64,000 nt of DNA from Galeruca laticollis (GCA_963921935.1 OY998177.1:108182067-108246066); one strand, 5' to 3'; counted from the stretch's first letter, positions 10,712 to 22,235 are shown. A program made the numbers and translations. Notes: generated by a model not told the origin, from the sequence alone.

Positions 10712-11260
10712 CAATAATAAATTCACATAAACAGTATATTCTCAATACAAATACGAATAAATATCAGTTATATAGTAAAGATGTCCAACTCAATATTTTA
10801 TATATATCAAAAATAAGTTAAGGACTCATCTTTGGAAAACTTGGGACGTACAGCTCGCAGTAGTATTCGAGGGTCTTCAGCCGTGGTTGTCTGGACTGTA
10901 GAATGATGTGGTCCGGTGAGTGGATCTTATAGAGGTCGGTACAGGTCTGTAGAGGTCGGTACAGTGAGGTCTGTAGACGGTCCTTAAACTACAGTCTAAA
11001 GCGGTCCTTAGAGTATAGTCTGTAGACGGTCCTTAAAAGCTTTAGAGCTGTAGGGAAAGAAATAAAAAAACAGGTGAAACAGTAGAAAATTGAAATTGGC
11101 AAGGAGGAATAAAATGAACAGATAGGAGCTTATACTCCAATACATACAAAAATTTGAATTTAATTTTCCATATGAATCCACAGAAAACTTTTCATTCTTA
11201 TCCGTCCTCTTCCCAAAATAATCAGAAAAAGCACATACAAATCGGTGGAAAATAACCATA
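10712..11260. repeat. LTR-like repeat copy 2 continuation with short tandem motifs
   Basis: Between 10915 and 11045 the words gaggtcggtacag and tctgtagacggtccttaaa each occur twice or more, a small irregular minisatellite. From 11040 the sequence resembles 1540-1750. No open frame is supported. Confidence 0.35.
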
Positions 11261-12150
11261 TAGAGAATCTGTTATAAATTCGCTTCATAAAATAACTTAG
11301 GGCGCCACCAGATTTGTTTTAAAGAAAGATAATACCGGCGAAGGAAAAAAGGAAAACGCCATAACAAAAACAATGTTTTCTATTAAAAACGAAATATTTT
11401 TACTAAATAGAAAAATCCAAATAGAATAATTTGTAAGCACACAGATACAATTTTAAAATATATAGATAACTTACTAGCGAAGAAAATTGGAAATCACACA
11501 CAAAATGATATTTAACAGAGAATGCTAAGTAAGTTTTTAGCGAAGAAATGAACAAGCCGATTCCTTGAATCGTAGTTTAAGTAGCCATTTAATGATGGTT
11601 AAAACGATCACCGATGTGTTCCTAATATTTGAAATCATAGGAATTGGAATTAGAGGTGGGAGTAGCCGACGAATAAGTAACGCTCCAAAATAATTGATGA
11701 AAATACTAACATATCTCAGCGACATGTTACAATAATAAAATCCAATTTACAATCGAACAGGAAATAATAAATAAAGCATGTACGTCACGGTATATTTGAA
11801 GTTTGATTTAGAATTAAACTTGAAAAAAGCAAAAAAATACGAAGCAAATACTTTGACTTGGCGTAAGAACAGATTCGAAACCAATTCACACCGTGGTACA
11901 TACCTTTCAATAACTTTTTCCCACTTAAAACAAACAAAAACCGGCAATTTTGTTTACAACGTAACTATACATGTAACAACTAACGTGTTCAGATCAAATT
12001 AGCGCCATATTCAAAATGTATTTATTAGTTTCGTGCTTTGCATCACTTATTATTTTTATCATTTTTTTCGCAATTAATTGAGTAGGAGACGTTATCCTTC
12101 TTCCTCAATATATATAGTTTAACCAAGGAAGCCTTAGGAAAAAGGTAATA
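11261..12150. other. No gene recognised
   Basis: AT-rich sequence with overlapping short frames on both strands at 11537-12002. None has a recognisable motif and those on opposite strands contradict each other. A gcgccaccag word near 11302 also occurs near 1081 in the LTR-like repeat. Confidence 0.3.
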
Positions 12151-12499
12151 CGAAATTATGTGAATATAAATTGTCACACTAAAACACCACAAGCACAAAA
12201 AGCTATAAAATGTGCTCAACGAGTTTGGATAAAAGGAGGATCTGAGAAATGGTTCAAAGTTGAGACTCTTTAGACAACTGCATAAAAAATGTACATTCAG
12301 AACTCACATTCCAATTACATCCAGTAGAATTTGACTGTTTGGATGACAAAATTAGAGAAAGTGTCAGCACGATGAAGCATAAGAAATTAAAGAAACAAAA
12401 AAAAGCTACAGAAACTTGAACACACACAACATAAAATTTAATACTCAAAACATCATGAAACTGTAAATACCTACATACCAACACACTTTGCACCACGAT

Positions 12500-14434
12500 T
12501 TGAAAACCTTTCAGACACTAATTTCACAGATAGTGAAATAGAATTTTTAAATAAAGGTTTAAAGTACAGCAAATCACCAACATTTACGAATAATATTAAA
12601 CAAATTATAGCTACAGAGTCAGAAATAGCTTTAAAATCTAATTCAAATAATTTTCTTCATGAGAAATTGAAAATTGTCAATTTAATCAAAAATATTGAAC
12701 CTTCAAAAGTTGAACGTCAAACAAAAAATGACATTACAATTTCAAATGCAATCAAAAAGAAAGTAGAAGATAATAACCTAACAGTTACAAAATCTGATAA
12801 GGGAAATACAACTGCCATTTTGACAACTGAAAGTTACAATTCCAAAATATATAACTTCATAGAATCTAGCGATGTAAAAATTCTTAAAGCAGACCCAACA
12901 AAAAAGTTTTCTGATAATGTAAGGGATATTGTTAATAATTCAAATTATCTTTTAAGTGATTATGAAAAGAGGTCTATCATACATAAGAATCCTCATTGTC
13001 AACAATTATATGGAACCGTTAAATTACATAAAATAACGAAACCAATTATACCTGTAGTTTCTTATGTTAATGCTCCTAATAATATATTGGCGATGAGGCT
13101 CAACAATATACTTAATAGTTACGGATATGAATCTCAGTACTCAATTAGAAATTCAATAGAACTAAACAAAAAGTTGAAAGTATTCAACTTGCAGGATAAC
13201 TATAAACTTATTTCGTTCGACTAATATGTTCACTAAAATTCCTCCTAAAGAATGTCTAATATTTGTAAGAAAATTACTAAAAGATAAAAATATTATTCCA
13301 GGTATAATATCAGATATACTTAACTTATTTGATGTATGCATTAATCAAAATTATTTCACTTTTGACAATAAGATATATATTCAAAATGAAGGTTTACCAA
13401 TGGGAAGCCCTATATCACCTATTTTGGCAACCATTTTTATGGACAGTTTAGAAAGAAAGATCTTTGAAAGAAATATTTCGAAAAATGTTTTATTTTGGTA
13501 TAGATATGTAGATGACATATTAGCTTGTTTCATGGGTAGTGAGCGACAATTAGATGTATTTTTCAACCACATCAATAATTCACACCTAAAAATTAAATTT
13601 ATATTAGAAATTGAAGAAAATAGCTCAATCAATTTTTTTGATTTAAAAATTCAAATAGTTAATAATGTACTTGATTATTCAATTTACCGAAAACCATCAC
13701 AGACTGATGTGACAATTCCATTTAATTCCAATCACCCCATGTCCCATAAACTAGCGGCATAGAATTCAATGATACACAGAGCTTTTTCAGTTCCTATGAA
13801 CAAATGTATTTTGATAGAGAGATTAATACAATTAGACAAATAGCAACCTCCAACGGTTATCCATTAGATATGATAAATAAGCTAATTAATAAAAAAGAGG
13901 AAAAAGTGGCATTACAACTAATATTTCCTAAACAAAATGATGAAATAAAAACTTATAAAACCATCACATATGCAGAAAATATTTCTAATAATATTTCAAA
14001 GATAATATCTTCGGCAACGATTACAGCAATTTCTTTTAAAACAGGAAGTAACGTTGTTACAAAATTGTTAAATGTAAAAACAAACATAGCACTATTCAAG
14101 AAATCAGGTGTATATAAACTCAAATGTCCAGAATGTAATGCTGTCTATTTGGGTCCGACCCTTAGGAATTTTGAAATCCGATACAGTGAACACTTACGAG
14201 CATACATATTAAAACAACCAGATAGATCCCACTACGTAAAACATCTACTTGACACCAATCATTAATTGACACCTAACACAAAACTAGAAGTGCTGCATAT
14301 TTGTGAAAAGAAACAAGAACTGGATTTCCTTAAAGAATTGGAAATTAGAAGACATTTAAGAAACCCACAATATGAAGTTGTCAATGAACAGTTAAATCTA
14401 GGGAGTTCTTCATTGATAAACTGTCTTCTTAAGT
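12500..14434 (+). pseudogene. Penelope reverse transcriptase plus GIY-YIG endonuclease
   Basis: Frames 12500-13224, 13226-13762 and 13804-14434 together encode the polyprotein. The N-terminal part has SDKGNTTAIL and QQLYGTVKLHK. The palm has GLPMGSPISPILATIFMD and the catalytic RYVDDILACF. The C-terminus has a GIY-YIG nuclease (GVYKLKCPECNAVYLG, then RNFEIRYSEHLRAY). Compared with the copy at 31600, five bases are missing at ~13222, shifting frame. In-frame stops occur at ~13760 and ~14263, and a one-base loss lies near 13804. The family copies itself by target-primed reverse transcription; this copy cannot encode an intact enzyme. Confidence 0.82.
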
Positions 14435-14686
14435 GATAATTGTAAAGATTAGCAGATATAGTTTTCCTGGGTTTCCATATCATTGCACAGTTATACTGAT
14501 TTTAATTGGAAAAAATGATATCCAGGATATCACCATAGGGCTAATAATATCTAAGCTTCAATATTTGTAATATCACACATTCTTCTTTTTTCTATTAACA
14601 TATATTGAGTCAATCACAAGTTAGGTCACTTCTTGGTCTAGCCAAAAATAACTACGAATCATCAGGTAGGCATCAAATGAAATGTA

Positions 14687-14755
14687 ACTTCTGTCATTCT
14701 GACGATGATATTGATTTATTGAAGCAATTGTCAATTTTTTAGAATTTTCAACAAC
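14687..14755 (+). ncRNA. Hammerhead ribozyme, Penelope-associated, decayed
   Basis: CTGACGA at 14699-14705 and the GTC triplet near 14730 are kept. The conserved GAAAC has become GAAGC and the stem II closing ATC has become ATT. The invariant adenosine run is therefore damaged and self-cleavage is unlikely. Flanking stem I halves (AACTTCT and AGAATTTT) are unchanged. Confidence 0.6.
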
Positions 14756-14812
14756 TTTTATTATACTGTGGTATTAACTAGAAACCGTGAGTTTCATTTA
14801 AAACACTAATAT

Positions 14813-15429
14813 ATGATTCAGCTAATCTCATTGTTTTCTTTTCGAAATTCCATATTTCCATCTTCCAAATTTTCTATAAATATCTCAATTAATCACTTAA
14901 AACTAATCCTAGTCTCGTTAAGACGATCAGCATGTCATCATTAACCTAAATGCAAAACGTTGGTGGAAACAATTGTTTCGATTAAAACCATATTATCAAA
15001 AATAATTCACCCCAGATTTTGGACTCTAATGCTTCGTTCCTAATTTAAAAGCTTTTCTTTTGCCTTTCTTAGTTCTTTCGATGACAGTTTAATATTCTCG
15101 GGTTGGAGAATGTCCTCACTCTGATTTCTCCAATCCACAGAGGCGGATAAATTTTTTTGATATAAGGTTGTGGCAATGTCAAAATAAGAGTTATGCCCTT
15201 GATAATTTCCATTAATCTTCTCCCAGTTTATTTCTGAGAGACTAACAATTTTTAATAACAGATTAATATCTTGATTAATTTTTGAAGTGAAACTTTTTAT
15301 GGGATATTATAGTAGCTTTGGCTTGAGAGTAAACTTGTGAAACTAACAAATTTGTTAAGCTCCTTGTCCTTATCTAATTATTATTTACTTAAGCTGAGTG
15401 AATGATCACTCGACTAAGTTCATTTAACA
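14813..15429. other. No gene recognised; one unexplained minus-strand frame
   Basis: Apart from the frame at 15040-15306 listed separately, nothing is recognised in this stretch. Confidence 0.3.
15040..15306 (-). other. Open frame without ATG, possible exon or TE fragment
   Basis: An 88-codon minus-strand frame runs from an upstream stop to TAG at 15040-15042 without a methionine start. The translation is polar and balanced, ending SSKELRKAKEKLLN after INWEKINGNYQGHNSYFDIA. It reads like real protein rather than low-complexity AT noise. It could be a terminal exon of a host gene or a gag/transposase remnant. No family is recognised. Confidence 0.25.
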
Positions 15430-15501
15430 AGCGAAATAGTTAGTCGGGATAACTTTAGACTGAAGATCTAGAGGTGCTTGTTTCGATCCCGGGTTTTGCC
15501 A
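15430..15501 (+). tRNA. tRNA-Phe(GAA)-like gene or pseudogene
   Basis: The sequence folds as a tRNA. GCGAAA/TTTTGC forms the acceptor stem, GTTA/TAAC a perfect D stem, and TTAGA/TCTAG the anticodon stem around loop CTGAAGA with anticodon GAA. The B box is TTCGATCCCGG. Compared with the canonical metazoan tRNA-Phe, the anticodon arm and T loop are conserved. The T stem has two G-U pairs and one mismatch, the first acceptor pair is A-C, and the A box is one base short. A run of seven T at about 15508-15514 could end pol III transcription. It could be a diverged gene, a pseudogene or the head of a tRNA-derived SINE. Confidence 0.5.
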
Positions 15502-15749
15502 GTGGCCATTTTTTTCAATCTATATTCTGCTTATGGGGAGAAAGTGAGGAATGTATAATCTGAGCCAAAATAATGTTAGTATTTCATATAAACTTTTTCT
15601 GTGCAGGCCCTCGTTTTCGAGTTATAGGCCTCTAAAGTTTTAATTTTGAATTTGGTTTTTATTTTTATTTTTTGTACTAGTTATTTGATCTTTATAAAAT
15701 TTACGGCAAAGCTATAATCTACGTGTATGTTTATGTTGGAAAGGTAAAC

Positions 15750-16177
15750 TACCTGTTGTCACGTATGGTTGTGAGACCTGGGTAATAACCAAGAAGATAA
15801 AACATAAATTGGAAGTACATCAGAGAGCCATAGAAAGACGTATTTTGGGAATTTCCCTGAGAGACCATAAAACAAATACTTGGATACGAGGAAAAACCAA
15901 AGTCTTCGATATAATAAAAAGACTTGGTTCCCTAAAATGGCAATGTGCAGGGCACGTGGCCAGGCATACGGAAAACTGGAGCGGCTATGTCACCAGATGG
16001 AGACCTTTGGCAGAGAGGAGGAGTGTTGGAAGACCCCAGCAAAGATGGTACGACGAGATAAAGTAGGTCGCTGGCCTGAACTGGTATCGAGTAGCGCAAG
16101 ATCTGAGCCGATGGACGAATTTGAAAGAGGCCTATATCCTAAGGATAGAAAACGGCTAAAAATAGAAAACATAGAAA
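15750..16177 (+). mobile_element. RTE-like LINE 3' fragment nested in mariner
   Basis: Translation gives the C-terminal part typical of insect endonuclease-reverse transcriptase LINEs: TYGCETW, a VHQRAIERRILGISLRDH block, KWQCAGHVAR and GRPQQRWYDEIK. The mariner sequence ends at ggtaaac on the left and resumes at aaacagatttacag on the right, so only AAAC is shared at the junctions. The reading frame happens to end inside mariner sequence. Only the final part of ORF2 is present, so the copy is 5'-truncated. Confidence 0.75.
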
Positions 16178-16641
16178 CAGATTTACAGTAGTACCTTGAA
16201 GCCAGGGACGGACTACTCGCAATGGTTAGTGATCCAAAAATGTTGCAGGGATGGTACACCCTATATGAAATTAACGAAATTGACTTCCCCACACATTAAG
16301 CTAACGGAAAGGTACTCTTGTTGGAATTCGATAAAATAAGCCGTTCGGCTAATATTTACAGTTTTATTAATGCACTACGTACCAATTCACCTAACTAACT
16401 TATTAATACGATGTCCAAGATTTACCTACAGTATTGAAAAAAAATAATTCGATGATAGCAGATGATAAAAACATTAAGAACTAATTTAATGGGAATTAAA
16501 TAGGTACGCAAACAACGTAATTAGTTGCTTTTAATCAAAATTACGAACACAACATTAATAAGCCCTTAAGAAAACCTAAAAAAACACAAGTTATCAGACA
16601 TTAGACTAAAACTAATTTCTAAACAACAACAAAAACTAACG

Positions 16642-17525
16642 TTATTCTAATAAGTGTTCAATACGAGCTCCTCCCACTTCCACGCATATTCTAAGTCTAC
16701 GAAGGTTGTTTATTTGCACTTGAAATAGCAATCCCATATTATTTCTAATAATATTGCCGTGTAACACAATTCTGTCTATTAATGTTTGCCTTGTTTGCAC
16801 AGGTATTGCGTATACCTTACTTTTGAGATAACCGCAAAGAAAGAAATCCATAGGATTACCGTCTCCTGATCGCGGTGTCCATTGAAATGGGCCTCCACGA
16901 CCAAACCATCTATTTGGAAACCTTGTGTGTAAATGCTGTCGTACATCTAAACTGAAATGAGGAGGCGCCCCATATGCATGGACCATGAATTCCTACAAGT
17001 TTGTAGTGGCACATCATCAAACAGGTTCCATAACTCATTTTGCAAAAACTCCAAATATCTCTGACCGTCCAAGTACCGTCAATAAGGTATTGCCCTATCA
17101 AATGATAGCCAACGATTCCTGCCCAAATATTAGCCATGAATCTATGCTGGTTCGTAGCTTGGATAATGCCATGTGGATTCACATCATCCCATAAATGCAT
17201 ATTTGTCCGTAAAGAGAACGTTACTAATAAATGTATTGTCTGCTTGTTGTTGTCGCAGAAACCACTGGCTATACTCAAGTCGTGCAGGATAATCAGCCAC
17301 TGTCATACTGTGTACTTTTTTCATGAGAAAAGGATACAACAGCTGTTCTTTTAGGACGCGATGAACAACTGATTTCGAGACGTTATGTTCTTTTGATAAT
17401 TTTCGTAAACTTGTTGATGGTTCATTATCAACTGCATTTAACAAGTCTTGTTCAACTGTCACAGTACGTACGCTTCGTACTGGACCTTCTCCACTTTTTT
17501 TGGGAAAAAATTTCGTAAAATTCAA
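16642..17525 (-). pseudogene. Mariner transposase, copy 1, frameshifted
   Basis: Three overlapping minus-strand frames (17184-17525, 16910-17278, 16642-16986) together encode the HTH (LRKLSKEHNVSKSVVHRVLK) and the DDE region. The first catalytic block reads VLFTDKYAF, then MHLWDDVNPHGI, then GAPPHFSLDVRQHL with the usual preceding HD lost at a frame change, and PRSGDGNPMDFFLCGYLKSK. Two frameshifts and substitutions make it non-functional. Confidence 0.75.
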
Positions 17526-17685
17526 AATTTTGTTTTGTATACATGGAAAATTACATTTTTTTATTCAGTTTTCAAATTAATACATACAAATTTATTATGT
17601 ATGCATGTAAAGTAGTAAGTTTTGTAAGCTATGTGTATGTAGAATAACGTGTTACTCGTGAAATAGTCTTGGCAAATACCATTCA

Positions 17686-17880
17686 GGCATCTAATTTTTC
17701 CTGTGAAAGAAATCGAAAAAACACAGTGCAAAGTAATATTTTTTTTAACAAAATGCATTCGTGCAGGTGTAAAAATCCTCGTCTTCGATTCGGATTTTTG
17801 TTGCAACCAGCACTCATGCATTTTGTTAAAATATTACTTAGGAACGTGTTTTTTCGATTTTTTTCGGAAAATTAGATGCC
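17686..17880. mobile_element. Palindromic MITE, 195 bp
   Basis: It starts GGCATCTAATTTTTC and ends GGAAAATTAGATGCC. The arms 17686-17758 and 17813-17880 are near inverted copies (gaaatcgaaaaaacac, then aaagtaatatt, then aacaaaatgcat). The centre can form a second hairpin (gtaaaaatcc / ggatttttgt). No coding capacity is present. A target duplication is not obvious. Confidence 0.7.
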
Positions 17881-18305
17881 CTTATAATATTACTTACAAA
17901 AATCTCGTTCTTTGTTACGCCAATGATTAATCTAATTTGGTTTCGAACATGGCGAAATTCTACGAAATTCCTCAATATCTGAACTCGTCTTTGTATCTGC
18001 CCAAATTGCCAATTTAATAACGAACTGACATAGTAGACACTTCATTAAAAATATTTCGAGTCAGTGGATTTCCGAGAGGGTGGCACTTATATTTCAAGAG
18101 GAAATATTCTGGTTTTACACTTTATTTGAGACATTTTCACTGAATTTTATATGCAGATCATGTTGAAATACTTTTTCGATATTTTCAATCAGTATACCTT
18201 GAAATATCGTGTGAGCGTATATCTTGACTCCAAATCTTTTAGTTTGTATGAAATTTGTCAGGAGAAGGTTCTCCTGTTAATTTTGATAGTCAGCCCATTC
18301 CTGAT
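17881..18305. other. No gene recognised
   Basis: AT-rich. The plus-strand frame starting at 18151 only becomes recognisable as LINE ORF1 from about 18310. Confidence 0.3.
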
Positions 18306-18309
18306 AGCA

Positions 18310-19282
18310 AAAACTTTATATAGTCTAATTGGTGAGACACAATATACAAGAAAAGTTAAAGATGGCATTCTAGTACAAACTAAAGGTAATGCTCAATCCA
18401 GACGGCTCTTAGATATAACCAAATTTGGCGATTTTAATATTGAACTTCTACCTCAACCAATCAAAAGGAGTTGTTCACTGTAGATATTTTTTCAACACTA
18501 CCATTGAGGAAATCAAAAAAGAACTGAAACCAATAGGCGTGATAGAAGTAAGAAGATTAAAGACAAAGAAAGACAATACCCTGATAGAAACCCTCCTACA
18601 CGTCTTGACATTCAATGAGCCAAAACTTCCAAGCAAAATAAAAGCAGCCTACTATAAATCATTCGTTAGACAGTACATTAATTCCCCAATAAGATGTTTT
18701 CAATGCCAGAGCCTTGGCCACGCGGCCAACAATTGCAAAAACGCTGCTATATGTGTATATGGAAAAGCTCCACATGGGGATAACCCTTGCATAGACCCAA
18801 AAAAATGTGTCAACCGTGGTGGTCCCCACTCTTCAGTTTATAAAGAATGTCCAAAATATAAGGAAGTATCTGCCGTACAAAAAGTGAAAGTTACTGACAA
18901 AGTATCATATGCTGAAGCAAAAAGAATTGTTCAAATTCGAACACCAAAACCAAACCAATCCTATACCCCTGCGTCAATAATAAATCAACAAAAATCGACA
19001 ACCCCTTCCACCTCTACCACAATTACTCCAGTATCAAACACTATCGACCTAACCGCCATACTACCTCAAATCATCCAATCAATTCAAGAAACAATCACTA
19101 ATTTAATCAATAAACAGACATTCAAAATACCAGAAAGACCCCCCGAATATTCTCACAGAGACAGATCAGATTCAGTCTCTACAAATATATCTAGCCTATC
19201 AAAACAAAGAAAACGAGATCGAGGCCAAGTAGAAACTACCTCTGAAGAAGATCAAATCCACCCGGCGAAACAAGAAAGGTAG
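18310..19282 (+). pseudogene. jockey-clade LINE ORF1 (gag-like, zinc knuckle)
   Basis: Two frames joined by a shift near 18470 encode the nucleic-acid-binding ORF1 protein of a jockey-like LINE. Features are KVKDGILVQTKGNAQSRRLL, TIEEIKKELKPIGVIEVRRL, and a CX2CX4HX4C knuckle (CFQCQSLGHAANNC). A second cysteine-rich segment follows with CVNRGGPHSS. The C-terminal tail is proline/serine/threonine-rich and ends in a basic stretch. The order is typical of the jockey clade. ORF2 follows after about 280 bp. Confidence 0.75.
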
Positions 19283-19559
19283 GCGCAAGGGTCTTCCTCG
19301 TAAAAAGACCAGTGATTAACACAACTATAAAATTGCCAAATATAATCCATTCTGTATCTGCAATGATATATTTTCATTTTTATTCATTTTATTTATACTA
19401 TTTTTTTAATCATGTTCTTTTATCTATATTATAATATATCCACATTCATATACAAAAAACAAACTTGCAATATACTATATATAAAACTAATTCGTACGTA
19501 TATATATAAAAATATATTAAATGTATAAACTGGACAAACTAATTCAATGGAACTGTAAA

Positions 19560-20086
19560 TAACTATTTCTACATAAAGCAGTTATTGCAAGAACATGATC
19601 CTATGTGTCTTTTCCTTCAAGAAACGCACCTCAAACCTAACCAACCATACTACCTTAAAGGGTATTCAGTAATTAGGCACGAAATTACTTATGAAAATAG
19701 AGCACATGGAGGAGTTGCAATTTTTGCAAGAAAAGATGTTGTATTCTCGGAGATAAACATTATTACCGAACTACAAGCTGTTGCACTAAAAATTATCCAT
19801 TATGTAATATATACTTTCCAGACACGACTTACACAGTCGAACAAATAGATCGTATTATTGAGCAGCATTCCTCTCCATATATAGTAATGGGAGATTTCAA
19901 TGCCCACAATGCACTTTGGGGCTTAATTAAAACAGATACCAAAGGTCGTATTCTGGAAAAATGGTTAGAAAGAGATGATTAAGCTTAGTATTAACACAGG
20001 ATCCAAGGCACATTTCAACACAAAATCAAATAACTTTTCTGCAATAGATTTAACGATAGCATCCAGTGATTTATTGTCAAAACTAT
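19560..20086 (+). pseudogene. jockey-like LINE ORF2, endonuclease part only
   Basis: Frames around 19585-19850 and 19850-20090 give an apurinic-type endonuclease: FLQETHLKPNQPYYL, HGGVAIFARKDV, then YIVMGDFNAHNALWG and DLTIASSD. A frameshift near 19800 and a stop after ERDD break it. The reverse transcriptase is absent: about 20087 the sequence runs into the block shared with 28665-29895, then into satellite monomers. Confidence 0.7.
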
Positions 20087-21108
20087 GTAAATGTATAATC
20101 ATAAACTATTGCTAATAAAGTCATTTTTAAATTAAATCAATTCAATAGGGTTCATCTGTGAGACGCCCTGAATTATATCATAAAATTGGTCACTTGTATA
20201 TACTCCGGAGGCTGTGTCGTGCTTACAAACTGAAATTTCTCCAAAAATGACAAGAATGTCGTACTTAAAGTACTATAGCATCCGTCGTACTGGCTATTGT
20301 GAGCTGAAAATCAACAGGGTTCATCTGTGAGATGTTTTGAACAATATTCAATCATAAAATTTGTTGCACTCCGGAGGCTGTATCGTGCTAACAAGACATG
20401 TAACGAAAAGTGGCCGACGACAACGACGACAACGATGACTACGACTACATACACACAGGATTTTTTTCTTCTAAAAACCATTCTTTCGTGTTGTTCTTGA
20501 TGAAAAACGTAAATATAACTCGAAATGTTTGTGGGTAAACTGATACTATTCTTAGATAGGTTGGGCGGAAAAGTAAAATAATATGCAGAATGAATGAAAT
20601 ATATTCACAATCGTATTTATACGTCGAATGTGCTGAGGTTGCACCAACGGTCATTGCAGTACCGGAAACCAGAGGGTACGTCGGCAATAAACAGGATATA
20701 ATTCGCACCTTAACCAGCTCCACGTCCTGTTCAGTTTCGTTTCTACCACTAACCCGGGCTGGCTGAACTCGTCTCGCTGCCTTAGTATATCTCAATTTTC
20801 TTTTTGAAGTCAGTCCGGGACTCACCAATTATATGTAATAGTTACACTTACACTTACACAAGGTATTTTTGTACTTTTTGTTAATTATGAATTTTAACTT
20901 TTCTTATATTTTGATTTTATTTCTACCTCGATTTAACTATTTTCTGTCCACATTAGATGCAGTACCATTATTATCCGTGGAAATACAGGTTCCTTTTTTT
21001 GTATGAAGTTTTTTTAGCCGCAAATCAACAAACTACCGACTTGGGACACAGTCACGAAGGCAGCAACTATTCATTCTAAATTACACCTCGCTTACGCGCG
21101 GTGCACCT
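20087..21108 (+). repeat. Satellite plus companion unit; inverted duplicate of 28665-29895
   Basis: The block starts in the LINE tail (tgtataatcataaactattg), then has about one and a half 174-bp monomers (20140-20392). Next comes acatgtaacgaaaagtggcc with GAC repeats, then ~700 bp of unit sequence to aaattacacctcgcttacg. All of it recurs inverted at 28665-29895 with one monomer more. A minus-strand frame at 20445-20828 (127 codons) is kept in both copies. Its translation (MVSPGLTSKRKLRYTKAARR...) has no recognised motif and its coding status is doubtful. The element class of the unit is unknown. Confidence 0.75.
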
Positions 21109-21297
21109 TCACCCATGCCATGATGCTAATTAAAAAAATTTGCATAAAATTGTACTTTCCACCTATCCGATTGAACGTACTGCCTCTCCTCCTCTAAGCA
21201 AGAGTCGCTCCAGGGCGCCAAAATCAAATAAGCAAGGTACTCCGTCTCACTCAGTAAAGAATCCAACACCAATACAACCTAAATTTTCTCAATTTTG

Positions 21298-21341
<44 letters not shown>

Positions 21342-21375
21342 TAAAATTGAGAAAATTTAGGTTGTATTGGTGTTG

Positions 21376-21416
<41 letters not shown>

Positions 21417-21628
21417 TGTGTTCTTCCATGTTTCAATCAACATCGCTGCTCCCAAGTTTCACATCCATACTTGGTTATACCGTACTGATGAAGGCTAATG
21501 AGCTAGAAACATGCATGTTTACGGTTACCACTCCTCTTCAGTAACCTCTTTATTTTTGCATGCTTTCCCATGATAACACTTGTTGTTTGCTCTTTGTTTT
21601 TGTTAAATTCACGCATCATCCATTTTTG

Positions 21629-21675
<47 letters not shown>

Positions 21676-22235
21676 AATACTTTGTTCAATTAATTGTTTA
21701 TTCAATTATCTTGGTTTTAATATTGCTTCAATTTTTTACTTAAATGATCTTCTGCCATAAATACATCAAAACCTCTTTAATATAATTACCATTGAATAAT
21801 ATAATGAAGTTACGGTCTCAGTCGTGTGAGGTTGGTAATTAATAGATGCCCTAATGATGGTCGACTAAATTACCTTAGGGGAATCGATGCCAACCGTGAA
21901 AGTCGACCGCGTCCGTGCATGTGTGCATAGCCTTAAATTAGTGGCAACATTGCACGTGCCCTATACCGAAGGTACAATTTATTAGCTCCCTCTCAACGGC
22001 AGACACTGAAACGTATAACTACTCAGTTTTGGTCGGAATAATTCACGAATAACTAATGACCATGTAATTTGAAACTAACACATGATCCCACCAGTCGCGT
22101 GACGAGGTACAAAAAATATAAGAATGAGAAAGTCAATAAGTAATCTCTAATGAAACGAGTAAAACATTTTTAAATCTAAAGGAGTTTCTTAAAAATAAAA
22201 TCTATTATTCCGAAATAAATAATGTACTAAAAGCT
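21109..22235. other. No gene; TA microsatellites and a TA-centred palindrome
   Basis: (TA)n tracts lie at about 21302-21337, 21382-21414 and 21631-21672. The part from about 21800 to 22030 is less AT-rich and looks unique (ggtcgactaaattacc, gaatcgatgccaaccgtg), but no frame or RNA is supported. Confidence 0.35.
21264..21375. repeat. Inverted repeat with (TA)n centre
   Basis: The arm beginning CAACACCAATACAACC at 21264 is matched by its complement ending GGTTGTATTGGTGTTG at 21375. About 37 paired bases on each side carry one mismatch. The loop is a (TA)n tract of ~38 bp that is itself self-complementary, so the whole 112 bp can form one cruciform. Confidence 0.85.

Larger units (their letters stand above)
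12160..14812 (+). mobile_element. Penelope-like retroelement, nearly full coding span, broken
   Basis: It contains the reverse transcriptase and GIY-YIG endonuclease of a Penelope-like element, then the shared 3' tail (cattgcacagttatactgat) and a decayed hammerhead near 14699. It ends at the common terminal sequence gaaaccgtgagtttcattta. The 5' limit is uncertain: weak coding similarity starts around 12240 but no 5' terminal repeat is visible. This is the longest Penelope coding span here. Confidence 0.75.
15545..17560 (-). mobile_element. DUF4817-type mariner, copy 1, truncated and interrupted
   Basis: Left TIR-like sequence (ataatctgagccaaaataatg, then ctcgttttcgagttatagg) matches both ends of the intact-ended copy at 22417-24935. 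The terminal CAGGGTGT is missing here. The element is interrupted at 15750-16177 by an RTE-like fragment and stops at about 17560, so it lacks the DUF4817 head and the right TIR. Confidence 0.7.

Noticed and set aside
21140..21760. Frames with long YIYIYI runs
   Set aside because: Translated (TA)n microsatellites.
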